This document shows, in pieces, positions 35,421 through 45,478 of a stretch of DNA of 64,000 bases. The stretch comes from Flavobacterium sp. UBA5153 (lineage in GTDB: Bacteria > Bacteroidota > Bacteroidia > Flavobacteriales > Flavobacteriaceae): contig DHXP01000078.1 in assembly GCA_002413745.1 (NCBI GenBank), positions 112,979-176,978 on the forward strand. The letters are read 5' to 3'. Within the stretch, counting starts at the first letter, position 1, and each line of letters opens with the position of its first letter. A program made the translations under genes and the position numbers. The notes under the pieces are model-generated. The model saw nothing but the letters and a program-made list of their open reading frames with translations. It did not search any database and had not been told where the DNA came from.

Positions 35421-36419
35421 TTATAGTTTATGAGGTGTAAATGGATAGTTTTCTTGGTCGTACACCACGTCGTATAATTGTTGTATTTCAGGATAAGGGG
35501 ATTCTTCGGCGAATTTCACACACTCTTCCACTAAATCTTTTACCCTTTGGTTGATTATTTCGATTTCTGCTTCGCTCGCATATTTTTGATCTTTAATCAC
35601 GTCTAAAATTTGAGTGATCGGGTCAATTTTTTTGTATTCTTCCACTTCTTCTTTCGAACGGTATAATTGTGCATCTGACATAGAGTGTCCTCTATAACGA
35701 TAGGTTTTCATTTCGAGAAAAGTTGGTCCGCCACCGCTGCGCGCTCTTTCGATAGCTTCACTCATTGCTTCGGCCACTTTTACTGGATTCATTCCGTCAA
35801 CAGGACCACACGGCATTTCGTATCCCAGTCCAAGTTTCCAAATGTCAGGGTGATTTGCGGTTCTTTCTACAGAAGTTCCCATAGCATAACCGTTATTTTC
35901 TACAATAAATACAACGGGAAGATTCCAAAGCATAGCCATATTAAATGCTTCGTGCAAGGAACCTTGTCGTGATGCACCATCGCCAAAATAGGTCATTGTA
36001 ACACCACCAGTTTCAAAATATTTATCGGCAAAAGCTAATCCGGCTCCTAGAGGAATTTGTCCACCAACGATTCCGTGACCTCCATAAAAACGATGTTCTT
36101 TTGAAAATATGTGCATAGAGCCACCCATTCCCTTTGAAGTCCCGGTAACTTTCCCCATAAGTTCAGCCATTACACGTCTTGGATCCACACCCATTCCTAT
36201 GGGCTGAACGTGGTTTCTATATGCGGTAATCATTTTGTCTTTTGTCAAGTCCATGGCGTGCAATGCACCTGCCAGAACGGCTTCTTGACCATTATATAAG
36301 TGTAGAAATCCTCTAACTTTTTGTTGTATGTATAATGCCGCTAGTTTGTCTTCAAACTTTCTCCAAAGCAGCATGTCTTCATACCACTTTAAATAAACCT
36401 CTTTTGTAACTTCTTTCAT
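35421..36419 (-). CDS. pdhA: Pyruvate dehydrogenase E1 component, alpha subunit
   Basis: This 332-residue protein has the E1 alpha thiamine-diphosphate fold: the ThDP/Mg motif GDGASRQGSLHEAFNMA through VENNGYAMGT, the regulatory/binding loop YRYRGHSMSD and the GHGIVGGQIPLGAGLA stretch. The frame extends to 36524, but the Met at 36419 (MKEVTKEVYLKWYED) is the conventional start. A -7 promoter element (TATTTTTG, minus strand, 36477-36484) lies inside the longer frame, which supports the shorter start. With the E1 beta subunit it decarboxylates pyruvate and passes acetyl to the lipoyl groups of PdhC encoded next. Confidence 0.95.
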   Translation of the reverse strand: MKEVTKEVYLKWYEDMLLWRKFEDKLAALYIQQKVRGFLHLYNGQEAVLAGALHAMDLTKDKMITAYRNHVQPIGMGVDPRRVMAELMGKVTGTSKGMGGSMHIFSKEHRFYGGHGIVGGQIPLGAGLAFADKYFETGGVTMTYFGDGASRQGSLHEAFNMAMLWNLPVVFIVENNGYAMGTSVERTANHPDIWKLGLGYEMPCGPVDGMNPVKVAEAMSEAIERARSGGGPTFLEMKTYRYRGHSMSDAQLYRSKEEVEEYKKIDPITQILDVIKDQKYASEAEIEIINQRVKDLVEECVKFAEESPYPEIQQLYDVVYDQENYPFTPHKL

Positions 36420-36476
36420 TTGAATTATTTTTTTTGCTAAAGTGTTGTTGTGTTTGGTTATTGTAACCGACTCACG

Positions 36477-36484
36477 CAAAAATA
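36477..36484 (-). promoter_or_regulatory. Probable -7 element of the pdhA promoter
   Basis: On the minus strand TATTTTTG matches the TAnnTTTG consensus, 57 bases before the chosen pdhA start. The matching -33 TTG is not at an ideal distance, so this is a moderate call. Confidence 0.4.
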
Positions 36485-36566
36485 GTTTCCTTCCCCAAAT
36501 TTGCAGGTTGCAAAAATAAGACATTCCAAGGAAGCATTAAAATTTAAAAGGCAATTTTTGTTTTTT

Positions 36567-37049
36567 TTACAAGAAGTTTTTAACAAACAGGAAAGGAAGC
36601 AGGTTTTTTAGGGATTCCGATTTGTAAATAGCGCCCAATTCTCCCATGAAATAAATTTCAATTGGTGTTCCTTGTTTGGTTTCATATTCGGCTATCGATT
36701 GTCTGCAGGAACCGCAAGGAGGAGTGGGAGTAGTCGTTTCGTTGATATCTGAAGCTCCAGTAATTGCTATTTTTAAAATTTTTGCTTCAGGATAGATTGA
36801 TCCTGCCTGAAAAACGGCAACACGCTCAGCACAAAGCCCCGAAGGATAAGCAGCATTTTCTTGGTTTGAACCTAAAACTATTTTTCCGTTATCCAATAAA
36901 AGTGCGGCGCCAACTCTAAACTTGGAGTAGGGAGCGTAAGCATTTTTTCTGACGGCAACGGCCTGTTCCATTAAATTTTGAATGTCAATTGGTAATTCCT
37001 GAACCGAATCGAAAACGGAAAACTGGGTAGTGATAGTTATATTTTTCAT
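36567..37049 (-). CDS. cdd: Cytidine deaminase
   Basis: This 160-residue protein has the zinc-binding signature of homodimeric/homotetrameric cytidine deaminases: CAERVAVFQ (Cys and the catalytic Glu) and PCGSCRQSIAE (two Cys). SKFRVGAALL and the NQENAAYPSGLCAE stretch bind the nucleoside. It converts cytidine and deoxycytidine to uridine and deoxyuridine. The frame reaches 37079, but the Met at 37049 (MKNITITTQF) gives the usual length and is preferred. It is placed between porV and pdhA on the minus strand. Confidence 0.93.
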   Translation of the reverse strand: MKNITITTQFSVFDSVQELPIDIQNLMEQAVAVRKNAYAPYSKFRVGAALLLDNGKIVLGSNQENAAYPSGLCAERVAVFQAGSIYPEAKILKIAITGASDINETTTPTPPCGSCRQSIAEYETKQGTPIEIYFMGELGAIYKSESLKNLLPFLFVKNFL

Positions 37050-37128
37050 TATTTTTACGGAAAAAAATCCAAATTTCAATCCCGAGGATCGGGAAAAATT
37101 TGGATTCCTAGTTATAAATTAATTACTG

Positions 37129-38298
37129 CTAATATTCAGCGTACTTGTCTCCAAAATTAAAGGTAAGAGAAAAACGCAGCGTATTTTCTAAAGGGTTTTT
37201 TACTTTTGATGCCGAGAATAAATAGGAAAGATCAACTTTTACCACATTATATTTGAATCCTGCTCCAAGGGATAAAAATTCTCTGGCTCCTTTTGACGGA
37301 CTTTCATGAAAATAACCCAAACGCATGGCAAAGGAGTCTTGGTACAAATATTCGGCGCCAATGGCATAGGTAACTTCTTTCAATTCTTCGCTGACACCCC
37401 CTGGAGCATCACTGAATGATTTGAAAACTCCGGATGTCCAACTTATAGAACGATAATTATTCAGGTTCTGTGCCCTTTCTTCAGGTGTAATCGTCCCGTC
37501 GCCATTCAAATCCGGGTTTTGTGGCGTGGGCACCAATAATTTATTGAATTCAAGACTAAGGGCTACTTTATTATAATCGTCAAGTATAAAATCAAAACCA
37601 CCACCCACTTTTAAATTGGCAGGCAAAAAGTTGCTGCTAAATTCTGAATTGTCATAACTGATTTTTGGCCCTAGATTTTGAATGTTAAATCCAACTCTCC
37701 ATCTTCCGTTAAATTCATTATAGGCTATTTCTTCCGATTGATAAAAACCTGCAACATCAATGGCAAATGAACTTGCAGGCGATGCATCGCCAGTGTCTGT
37801 TGCCACTTTTAGGCTAGAATGGATATATCTTGCCCCGACAGCCATAGAGAATTTCTCGCTTAATTTTAAAGAATAGGAACCATCGAAGGCAAATTCGTTT
37901 GGAGAAACTATCCTTGGGATTTCATTTGGATCCCCAGTTTCACGCAATTCAATATTACCCAACCCAAAATACCGTAGGCTTCCTGCAAAAGCACTTCGTT
38001 CATTGACCTTGTTATAATAGGTTAATTGTCCAAGTGAGATATCATTGACCAAATCAGTAAGATAAGGGGTGTAGCTTACCGAAAAACCTTGTTTATCTAT
38101 TGAAAAAGCATATTTTGCCGGATTCCATTGTTGCGAAAAAGCATCGGCAGATGTAGCAACTCCTTGATCCGCCATCCCAGCAGCTCTGGCATCGGCAGAA
38201 ACCAATAAAAAAGGAACTCCTGTAGTTATAACTCTATCCTGTGCATCCACAAAAGAAACGATGAATAAACAGACAAAAAGCAATGATGTTTTTTTCAT
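37129..38298 (-). CDS. porV: Type IX secretion system outer membrane protein PorV
   Basis: This 389-residue protein has a signal peptide (to about residue 19, VDAQ) and an FadL-like beta-barrel. The typical N-terminal PorV stretch AGMADQGVATSADAFSQQWN is present. The barrel ends in an aromatic-rich strand (LRFSLTFNFGDKYAEY) expected for outer membrane insertion. PorV binds the cargo C-terminal domain and hands it to the PorU sortase. The gene lies 36 bases after porU on the minus strand, the conserved porU-porV order of Flavobacterium. Confidence 0.93.
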   Translation of the reverse strand: MKKTSLLFVCLFIVSFVDAQDRVITTGVPFLLVSADARAAGMADQGVATSADAFSQQWNPAKYAFSIDKQGFSVSYTPYLTDLVNDISLGQLTYYNKVNERSAFAGSLRYFGLGNIELRETGDPNEIPRIVSPNEFAFDGSYSLKLSEKFSMAVGARYIHSSLKVATDTGDASPASSFAIDVAGFYQSEEIAYNEFNGRWRVGFNIQNLGPKISYDNSEFSSNFLPANLKVGGGFDFILDDYNKVALSLEFNKLLVPTPQNPDLNGDGTITPEERAQNLNNYRSISWTSGVFKSFSDAPGGVSEELKEVTYAIGAEYLYQDSFAMRLGYFHESPSKGAREFLSLGAGFKYNVVKVDLSYLFSASKVKNPLENTLRFSLTFNFGDKYAEY

Positions 38299-38334
38299 TA
38301 GTATAGAAATATATTAAACAAATATAGTATTTTA

Positions 38335-41300
38335 TTAAAGTATTACAAGTTTTTCAAACTTTTCAGTTTTCTTATTTGTCAAGTTCGATTTGACGGTGAG
38401 TTTGTACACATATACTCCTTTTCCTATTTTATTGCCAAAATCGTCTTTGCCGTCCCAGGTGATTTCTTTTGATAGAAATCCATCGGTTGTGATGATTTGA
38501 TTTCGAGTCCAAACCACTTTTCCCGTAATTGTCATCACTTGAACCTGAACATCCAATGGTTCAAAAGGTCTATTGTGTGTAAACCAAAACTCGGTATAAT
38601 TGACAAATGGGTTGGGGTAATTCAGCACATGGGTCAATGTTATGGTCTCGTTGCCAACAACAATAAACTGAATTTCGGCAGTTGTGGGATTGTTGTAAAC
38701 ATCCCAAGCCTTGAACGTGATGGTATGCAATCCGATGGCTAAATTTCGTAGAGGAAACCGAAGCGTCCCTTTTGTATAATCATCTAGTTTTGTTTGATAA
38801 TAATCATTTAAAATATAAGGGCTACTTATATTGCCATCCAATATTGCAACTATGTCATGTCCTATTCCGCTGGCCGTGTTGATTCCGCTTTCGTCTTCAA
38901 GAATTGCAAGTAAGAACGGAGATTCATTTGTCGTGCCACCCGAAACAAAAGTTTCGTCATTCATATATAACTTCACTTTCGGACTAATATTGTCCGCGAT
39001 TGCATTTTCGTTTATTCCACCCACTTTTATGGTTGTGTCAAAACCAGTTTCGTTTTCAGACAGTTGATTTTTTTTGGCATAAAAACTAATTTTTCCATTT
39101 GCCAATGGAATTCGAATATCTTTGGGGACCACAAAACTAAATTCAAATTGTCCATTTGTAACCGATGCATTTCCCCTAAAGAGGGTTTCGCCCAATACAT
39201 TAAAATTGATTGGAGTGCTGTTTCCGTCATTATTTAATGTTGTTCTTGAAATTATTTTGTCGAATATGGTTGTGGAAATTTCACCATTATAGTTTGTTAA
39301 TGGGATGTTGTTTTCATCGGTTATTTCACCTGATATTTTCATTTTTGCCAGTGATTTGAAATCATCAATGGGTTGAGATACAGGAATATCATTCACTTTT
39401 GTAAGTCTTATTTTAGGTCTGGGTATGGCCAGCATTAAGGCCGGGTCGCCAATATAAAAAACGACATTGGTCGATGAATTTGGATTGCTATTTTTGGATA
39501 TTCGCAATGCTTCGGCGATAGAAGTATATTGGCTTGACCCATAAGAAAATAAATTTTTCGATAAAATGTCATTGAAATTTTCGGCACTAAATTGTCCAAT
39601 GGCTCGAATGGTGGTAAGCATGGCAATGGCACCGCCTTTTGGATTCCAGTAGGTGTATTCGCCGGCCGTCGGTCTGGAAGGGTTGTCAAAACGGGAAAAT
39701 TCGCAAGTGATTGTTATGAATAAAGGATATTTATATTGATTGCTTAAATTTTGTCCATCGGATTTTTCCCAAATCCGCTCACTTGCTAAGCCGTCTTCTC
39801 CACCATGGCCTAAATAGTTAAACACTAATGCTCCTTTTTCGAATGCGCTAAATAAATCTGTTCGTGCTTTAGGATAACGAAATCCTCCCGCAGACGCTTC
39901 CTGCACGTAGGAGTCCAATATAATTTTATTGACATTGAAAAATGGCTTTTCGGCAGTGATGACGTCGGCCAGGTTATTTTGTCTATTTTGTAAGGTTACA
40001 TCCGAAGCTCTATCGGAATCATCACAAATCATGACAAAATTATTTCTCCAACTTCCGTATGATTTTATGTCATTGTATTCAATTACTTTATTTGCCATTT
40101 CATCGGCTTGTTTAGTATCGTTGACCAGCATTCTGCCTACCGCAATGTCGATTCCTCCGAAAAACGAACCTATATTCCCTTCGTTGGAATCCATCAATCC
40201 AAAGAAATCGTCGGACGCAAAGGAAGCTTCTCCCAAAGTATTGCTTTTTAAGGAGTGATATATAGGGACAATATTGGAGTTGTTTATAATTCGATTTTTA
40301 TAATCATAGGATGCATCGCCAAAAAGGTTGATGTATTTTACTCTTTTTTCGGGTGTCGAAGCATTTTCGTAGATGTATTTGATGCAATTTCTTATGGCGG
40401 CAATGTCTTGTTTTCCTGATGAAAACTCCTGGTATATGGCTTCAAGTGGAATCACTTTTACGTTCAAATTAGAGTATGAACGATGAAAATTAGCTAATTT
40501 TTCGGCCTGGGCTGTCAGGAAATTGGGAGTGATGATCACGTAATCAATATCTTGAAACTGGCCTTGAGTGTTTTTAAAAATTGTCCCTTTTAAATTCTGG
40601 TTGGCAATTTTTGTTTTGCTGCCTTTCAAAGGAGTAAAATAATCCGAGGCATCAAGGGCAATGTATTTTCTGAGTTCGCCGAGATTTGCTTTAAACGCAA
40701 ACGAACTTTGGCTTGGGTTTTCTGCCTTGGATATGTTATACAAATCGGTTATGTCCCACACTTGCGAAATTCCACTTGCATTCGAAACATCATAGTTTAC
40801 AATTCCCAAGTTGGAATTAGATAAATCGTATTGAAAATGAAATTGTTTTCCGTATCCTTGGAGTTTTCTTTTGGCGATAAGCTGAATGTTATCAAGGTAT
40901 CCTTTTGATCCGGGAACGCCATTGTTATTGTAGGTTAATTTTATTTTTATGTTTTCTGAACCGGAAAAAGTGGTGTTGTTTGGCAAAGAACCCACATTGA
41001 ATTCAATGTCCGAATTAGTGCTAAGTGCCGAAAAGGGAATTGTTCCCATATCTTGTCCGTTTGCCGCGACCTTGAAAGAAGTGGTTGTAAAAGAGGCAGA
41101 AGCGGTGGTTGTCATCAATTTTACGGGTGTTGCGGTGTCAATATTTGGAAAATTAAAACTAAATTCCTGTTCCTGATTGACGTCAAATGATTCACCAAAC
41201 CATTGTCGGCCTAGGTGTGCAATATTTACAAGATCCAATTCGTGGAATTGATGGTCGTCAAACGTGTTTAAGGTCAACGTGCTGCTTCCTGTAGGCTGAA

Positions 41301-42165
41301 TCATATTCGGGATTCTTTTCCCGTCACTTCCCTGAATCGTTATATAATAATAGGATTTTGTGTCATATAAATTATTGTTGGTTTGACTTTCTTCATTATA
41401 GGTGTCAACTCCTTCGGCATAAAATAGAATATAATCGTCATTATTGAAAACGCCATCGCTTTCGCCAACAATTTCAATGGCATTCTCTGTCAAATCCGAA
41501 GGATAATAGGTGGCGTTTGATAAGGGCAACATTTTGCCCCCATTGCCATAAATTTGTATTTTCTTGGGATCAATCGTACTTGTATTAATGCCTAATTGTT
41601 GCAAAAAACTTTTGGAAATTTTATAAACTCCAGATTTTTCGACATAAAATTGATACCATTCGCCGGTTGCCAAAACGGAGTTGGATATAATATTAGTGAT
41701 TTTATTTATCTGCGAAATCCTCGAGGAACTACTGCTTATAGAATAGGAAAAAGATTTAATCCGTTTGAATCCAAATGCGTCTTTTACTATTGGGGAAAGG
41801 ACAAGAAAGGATTGTTTGACGCCTCTTGATTCCGTGGTTTTTAAGGATTGTTTTATTGTTTTTGGTATGTTTTCCGGTGCTAAATCACCAAGTTGAGAAG
41901 CTAAAACAGACTCGTAAACCACATTTGTGATTTGAATGGAATTCCCGTCAAAAGAAGTTGGTTCCGTTAGATTTAGAATGTAAAAAAGAGACCTTTTAGA
42001 GGCATCATAATTATAACTGTTTCCGACAAATTGGGGCACATTAATTTTGAAGTTGCCATAAGACATTTCTTTTTTTTCAAGCCATTCAATGGCGACGTCA
42101 CCCTTAATTTGTGCAAAAGAAAAAAAAGGAACTAGGGTTATATAAAGCAAAAGTTTTTTTTTCAT
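38335..42165 (-). CDS. porU: Type IX secretion system sortase PorU
   Basis: This 1276-residue protein has a signal peptide (to about residue 18) and a large N-terminal beta-rich region. A gingipain-like C25 peptidase domain covers about residues 530-900, with the catalytic His in NYLGHGGEDGL and the catalytic Cys in TITCEFSRFDNP. Immunoglobulin-like domains and a FlgD-like C-terminal part (NYPNPF, then GKGVYVYKLTVKS) follow. PorU removes the C-terminal sorting domain of T9SS cargo at the cell surface and attaches the cargo to lipid. It is divergently placed from gldJ and followed by porV. Confidence 0.93.
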   Translation of the reverse strand: MKKKLLLYITLVPFFSFAQIKGDVAIEWLEKKEMSYGNFKINVPQFVGNSYNYDASKRSLFYILNLTEPTSFDGNSIQITNVVYESVLASQLGDLAPENIPKTIKQSLKTTESRGVKQSFLVLSPIVKDAFGFKRIKSFSYSISSSSSRISQINKITNIISNSVLATGEWYQFYVEKSGVYKISKSFLQQLGINTSTIDPKKIQIYGNGGKMLPLSNATYYPSDLTENAIEIVGESDGVFNNDDYILFYAEGVDTYNEESQTNNNLYDTKSYYYITIQGSDGKRIPNMIQPTGSSTLTLNTFDDHQFHELDLVNIAHLGRQWFGESFDVNQEQEFSFNFPNIDTATPVKLMTTTASASFTTTSFKVAANGQDMGTIPFSALSTNSDIEFNVGSLPNNTTFSGSENIKIKLTYNNNGVPGSKGYLDNIQLIAKRKLQGYGKQFHFQYDLSNSNLGIVNYDVSNASGISQVWDITDLYNISKAENPSQSSFAFKANLGELRKYIALDASDYFTPLKGSKTKIANQNLKGTIFKNTQGQFQDIDYVIITPNFLTAQAEKLANFHRSYSNLNVKVIPLEAIYQEFSSGKQDIAAIRNCIKYIYENASTPEKRVKYINLFGDASYDYKNRIINNSNIVPIYHSLKSNTLGEASFASDDFFGLMDSNEGNIGSFFGGIDIAVGRMLVNDTKQADEMANKVIEYNDIKSYGSWRNNFVMICDDSDRASDVTLQNRQNNLADVITAEKPFFNVNKIILDSYVQEASAGGFRYPKARTDLFSAFEKGALVFNYLGHGGEDGLASERIWEKSDGQNLSNQYKYPLFITITCEFSRFDNPSRPTAGEYTYWNPKGGAIAMLTTIRAIGQFSAENFNDILSKNLFSYGSSQYTSIAEALRISKNSNPNSSTNVVFYIGDPALMLAIPRPKIRLTKVNDIPVSQPIDDFKSLAKMKISGEITDENNIPLTNYNGEISTTIFDKIISRTTLNNDGNSTPINFNVLGETLFRGNASVTNGQFEFSFVVPKDIRIPLANGKISFYAKKNQLSENETGFDTTIKVGGINENAIADNISPKVKLYMNDETFVSGGTTNESPFLLAILEDESGINTASGIGHDIVAILDGNISSPYILNDYYQTKLDDYTKGTLRFPLRNLAIGLHTITFKAWDVYNNPTTAEIQFIVVGNETITLTHVLNYPNPFVNYTEFWFTHNRPFEPLDVQVQVMTITGKVVWTRNQIITTDGFLSKEITWDGKDDFGNKIGKGVYVYKLTVKSNLTNKKTEKFEKLVIL

Positions 42166-42226
42166 TATTACCTAATACGGGATTAATAGCAAATTATTAC
42201 GATGAGTAAAAATATGTCATTTAGTG

Positions 42227-42256
42227 TAATTGTAAATAATAAATATTATAAATTTG
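42227..42256 (+). promoter_or_regulatory. Possible promoter of gldJ
   Basis: TAAATTTG (42249-42256) matches the Bacteroidota -7 element TAnnTTTG, and TTG at 42230-42232 lies 16 bases before, slightly short of the usual spacing. It is 120 bases upstream of the gldJ start, within the porU-gldJ divergent gap. Confidence 0.4.
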
Positions 42257-42375
42257 CGTTTTCAATGTATAATTTTCAGACAATATACAGTTCTATTATT
42301 TATTAAAAAAAATGATGTTGTGGTTTAATGGTTAATTATTATATTGCACCTCAGAATTATTACCTACTAAAGAGT

Positions 42376-44064
42376 ATGAAAGTAAACAAAATTATGGCCT
42401 TACGACTGATATTATCAATGATGTTGATTATAGGTTTTGCTAGCTGCAGTAAAAAATCTAGCTCAAAAAAAGCATCAAGAGCAACGGGTTGGAATGTGGA
42501 CGGCAAAAAAGGAGCTTCCGGTAAAAAGAAGCAAGAAGCGGGACCAGGTTTGGTTTTTGTTGAAGGAGGGACTTTTACCATGGGTAAAGTTGAAGATGAT
42601 GTTATGCATGATTGGAATAACACCCCAACGCAGCAACACGTGCAGTCCTTTTATATGGATGAGACCGAAGTTACCAACTTTATGTATCTGGAATATTTAG
42701 ACTGGTTGAAAAAAGTATTTCCACCCACAGAAGAAAATTACAAAAATATATATGAAGGTGCTTTGCCTGACACTTTAGTCTGGAGAAATAGATTGGGTTA
42801 TGATGAAACTATGACCAATAATTATTTAAGACACCCTTCCTATGCAAATTATCCTGTTGTGGGTGTTAACTGGATTCAGGCGGTTGAATTCAGCAAATGG
42901 AGAACCGAAAGAGTAAATGAGGCTCTTTTGGAGAAAAACGGATATCTTAAAAAGAATGCAAAGACCGATGATGTAACTGCTGAAAGTAATTTCAATACTG
43001 AAACGTATTTGAATTCTCCAACGCTTTCATTCGGCGGAAACAAAGACATTGTTTTACCAGGAAAAAAAGGAGCAAGAAAGGCGCCTAGAGCAGGAAAAAA
43101 CGGAAAAGTTGTAGAAGCAACAAATATATATGCACAACGTTCTTCAGGGATTTTACTTCCTGAATATAGACTTCCAACTGAAGCCGAATGGGAATATGCG
43201 GCAGCTGCTGATGTAGGCCAAAGAGAATACAACATTTATAAGGGTCAGAAAAAATATCCATGGTCAGGTAGCTACACTCGTTCCGGAAAAAGACAAAGCA
43301 AAGGAGATCAATTGGCCAATTTCAAACAAGGGAATGGAGATTATGGTGGTATAGCCGGATGGTCTGATGATGGTGCCGATATTACTAATGCCGTAAAAAG
43401 TTATCCGGCAAATGATTTTGGATTATATGATATGGCAGGAAATGTAGCCGAATGGGTTCTTGATGTGTACAGACCAATTATCGATAATGAGTCAAATGAT
43501 TTTAATTATTTTAGAGGGAATCAGTATACAAAGAACAAGATAGGTAAAGATGGAAAAGTTGATATTGTTACTTTGGAGACTATGGAGAAAGATACTCTAA
43601 GCAATGGAAAAATAATAGTAAGGAGTTTTCCGGGTCAAATAGCTCAAGTTCCAGTTGATGATAAGGAAACGTATTTAAGACAGAATTTTAATAAAAGCAA
43701 CAATATCAATTATAGAGATGGTGACAAACAATCATCTAAATATTTTAATTTTACAGATTCAGGGACTGATACTAAAAAGGGAAAAGAGGAAAGAGAAATG
43801 TATAATTCCCCTAAACATAATGTCACAACAGACAGTTTAGGGAATATGGTTAGAAAATACGACAAAACAAATAAAAGAACCACTTTGATAAATGACAATG
43901 TAAGGGTTTATAAAGGCGGATCTTGGAGAGATAGAGCGTATTGGCTAGATCCGGCACAAAGAAGATATTTTCCTCAAGATATGGCCACGGATTATATTGG
44001 TTTTAGATGTGCTATGTCTAGAGTGGGACCAAAATCAGAAAAAAGAAAATCAGCCAGAAATTAA
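42376..44064 (+). CDS. gldJ: Gliding motility lipoprotein GldJ
   Basis: This 562-residue protein has a lipoprotein signal with Cys in the lipobox GFASC near residue 24. A formylglycine-generating-enzyme/sulfatase-modifying domain covers most of the length: EGGTFTMGKVEDD, SFYMDETEVTNFMYLEYLDW, YRLPTEAEWEYAA, YDMAGNVAEW and GGSWRDRAYW with FRCAMSR at the end. This is the composition of GldJ of Flavobacterium johnsoniae, which is of equal length and required for gliding and T9SS function. The frame reaches 42328, but the Met at 42376 starts the signal peptide. It is divergent from porU. Confidence 0.95.
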   Translation: MKVNKIMALRLILSMMLIIGFASCSKKSSSKKASRATGWNVDGKKGASGKKKQEAGPGLVFVEGGTFTMGKVEDDVMHDWNNTPTQQHVQSFYMDETEVTNFMYLEYLDWLKKVFPPTEENYKNIYEGALPDTLVWRNRLGYDETMTNNYLRHPSYANYPVVGVNWIQAVEFSKWRTERVNEALLEKNGYLKKNAKTDDVTAESNFNTETYLNSPTLSFGGNKDIVLPGKKGARKAPRAGKNGKVVEATNIYAQRSSGILLPEYRLPTEAEWEYAAAADVGQREYNIYKGQKKYPWSGSYTRSGKRQSKGDQLANFKQGNGDYGGIAGWSDDGADITNAVKSYPANDFGLYDMAGNVAEWVLDVYRPIIDNESNDFNYFRGNQYTKNKIGKDGKVDIVTLETMEKDTLSNGKIIVRSFPGQIAQVPVDDKETYLRQNFNKSNNINYRDGDKQSSKYFNFTDSGTDTKKGKEEREMYNSPKHNVTTDSLGNMVRKYDKTNKRTTLINDNVRVYKGGSWRDRAYWLDPAQRRYFPQDMATDYIGFRCAMSRVGPKSEKRKSARN

Positions 44065-44083
44065 TTTTTTTATAATAGTAATA

Positions 44084-44107
44084 AAAAGCCCTTTGATTAG
44101 GGCTTTT
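44084..44107 (+). terminator. Terminator of gldJ
   Basis: AAAAGCCCT and AGGGCTTTT form a 9-bp stem with a six-base loop, followed by a T-rich tract. It lies 20 bases after the gldJ stop and before the murF start. Confidence 0.85.
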
Positions 44108-44128
44108 GTTTTTTAAATCATTTTTTAT

Positions 44129-45412
44129 ATGGATATTTTACACATTCATAGTTTGTTTTTAAAATGTAATTCCGTTTCGATTGACACTCGTAAAATTGAA
44201 CCCAATTCATTGTTTGTTGCCATAAAAGGAGAACATTTTGATGCCAACACATTTGTCAGTGAAGCGCTGGAAAAAGGAGCTTCTTATGTAATAATTGATA
44301 ATGAAGACTATTTTGTTGACCAAAGGACTATTTTGGTGGAAAATAGTTTAATCGCACTACAGGAATTGGCAAAATTTCATCGTCAGTATTTAAAATTGCC
44401 AATAATTGCCCTAACTGGAAGCAATGGAAAAACAACCACAAAAGAACTGATCTATGTTGTGCTTTCGAAAAAGTACAATACAAAAGCAACCATTGGAAAC
44501 CTAAACAATCATATAGGAGTTCCATTGACTTTATTGTCTTTTAATGGTGAAACCGAGATTGGTATCGTAGAAATGGGAGCCAATCATAAAAAAGAAATTG
44601 AATTTCTATGTGATCTGGCAAAACCGGATTATGGTTACATAACCAATTTTGGCAAAGCACATTTAGAGGGTTTTGGCAATGTAGAAGGCGTTATAGAAGC
44701 TAAGAGTGAAATGTATCACTATCTTTCTGAAAACGATAAATTAGCTTTCATAAACTTAGAAGACCGAATTCAAGTCGAAAAGACAAAAACTTTGAAATCA
44801 TACTCTTTTGGAATAAATAAAGAATATGCAAACGTGAACATAACTTCGATCAAAGCAAACCCATTTGTAGAGATAAGCTACTCAAACATTGTGATTTCGA
44901 CCCATTTGATTGGGTTATATAACGCCAATAACATTAACGGAGCAATCACAATAGGAAAATATTTTGAAGTCGATGACAGGGACATTAAAGAAAGTTTAGA
45001 GGGGTATGTTCCGGAAAACAACAGATCACAGCTTCTGTCCAAAGGCACAAACCAAATTATTCTTGACGCTTACAATGCTAATCCAAGTAGTATGACTGTT
45101 GCTATCGAGAATTTTGTGCAATTGGATAATTCCAATAAGGTAATGATACTCGGTGATATGTTTGAGTTGGGACAAGAAAGTCATCAGGAACATAAATTAA
45201 TCGTGAATTTGCTTTTGAGCCAAGAAAATGTCATTTGCTACTTTATTGGAAAAGATTTTTATGCCAATAAAATTGAAAGAAATAATTTTTATTTTTATGA
45301 AACATTCGAGGCTCTTTCTAAACATTTGCTGGAAACCAAAATTGAAAACAGTTCTATTCTAATTAAAGGCTCAAGAGGAATGGCGTTAGAAAAAACGTTG
45401 GATTTCTTGTAA
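44129..45412 (+). CDS. murF: UDP-N-acetylmuramoyl-tripeptide--D-alanyl-D-alanine ligase
   Basis: This 427-residue cytoplasmic Mur ligase has the ATP-binding P-loop ALTGSNGKTTTK at about residues 94-105, the central domain with GNLNNHIGVPLTLL and EMGANHKKEI, and the C-terminal domain with LDAYNANPSSM and ILGDMFELG. It adds D-Ala-D-Ala to the UDP-MurNAc-tripeptide in peptidoglycan synthesis. The gldJ-murF order is usual for flavobacteria. It ends before a strong terminator. Confidence 0.95.
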   Translation: MDILHIHSLFLKCNSVSIDTRKIEPNSLFVAIKGEHFDANTFVSEALEKGASYVIIDNEDYFVDQRTILVENSLIALQELAKFHRQYLKLPIIALTGSNGKTTTKELIYVVLSKKYNTKATIGNLNNHIGVPLTLLSFNGETEIGIVEMGANHKKEIEFLCDLAKPDYGYITNFGKAHLEGFGNVEGVIEAKSEMYHYLSENDKLAFINLEDRIQVEKTKTLKSYSFGINKEYANVNITSIKANPFVEISYSNIVISTHLIGLYNANNINGAITIGKYFEVDDRDIKESLEGYVPENNRSQLLSKGTNQIILDAYNANPSSMTVAIENFVQLDNSNKVMILGDMFELGQESHQEHKLIVNLLLSQENVICYFIGKDFYANKIERNNFYFYETFEALSKHLLETKIENSSILIKGSRGMALEKTLDFL

Positions 45413-45441
45413 TCAATAAACGGATTTTGTGTATAAACATC

Positions 45442-45471
45442 AAAACGCCATCTGATTAAGATGGCGTTTTT
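45442..45471. terminator. Bidirectional terminator between murF and the PUL regulator
   Basis: AAAACGCCATCT and AGATGGCGTTTT form a perfect 12-bp stem with loop GATTA. The A and T ends make it functional in both directions between two convergent genes. Confidence 0.92.
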
Positions 45472-45478
45472 GCTGCAA

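Noticed and set aside
34370-35426. Several plus-strand open frames opposite pdhC
   Set aside because: They are antisense shadows of the repeated lipoyl domains and linkers; they have no domain or start context.
36420-36524. N-terminal extension of PdhA
   Set aside because: The added 35 residues do not belong to the family and contain a promoter -7 element; the Met at 36419 is the standard start.
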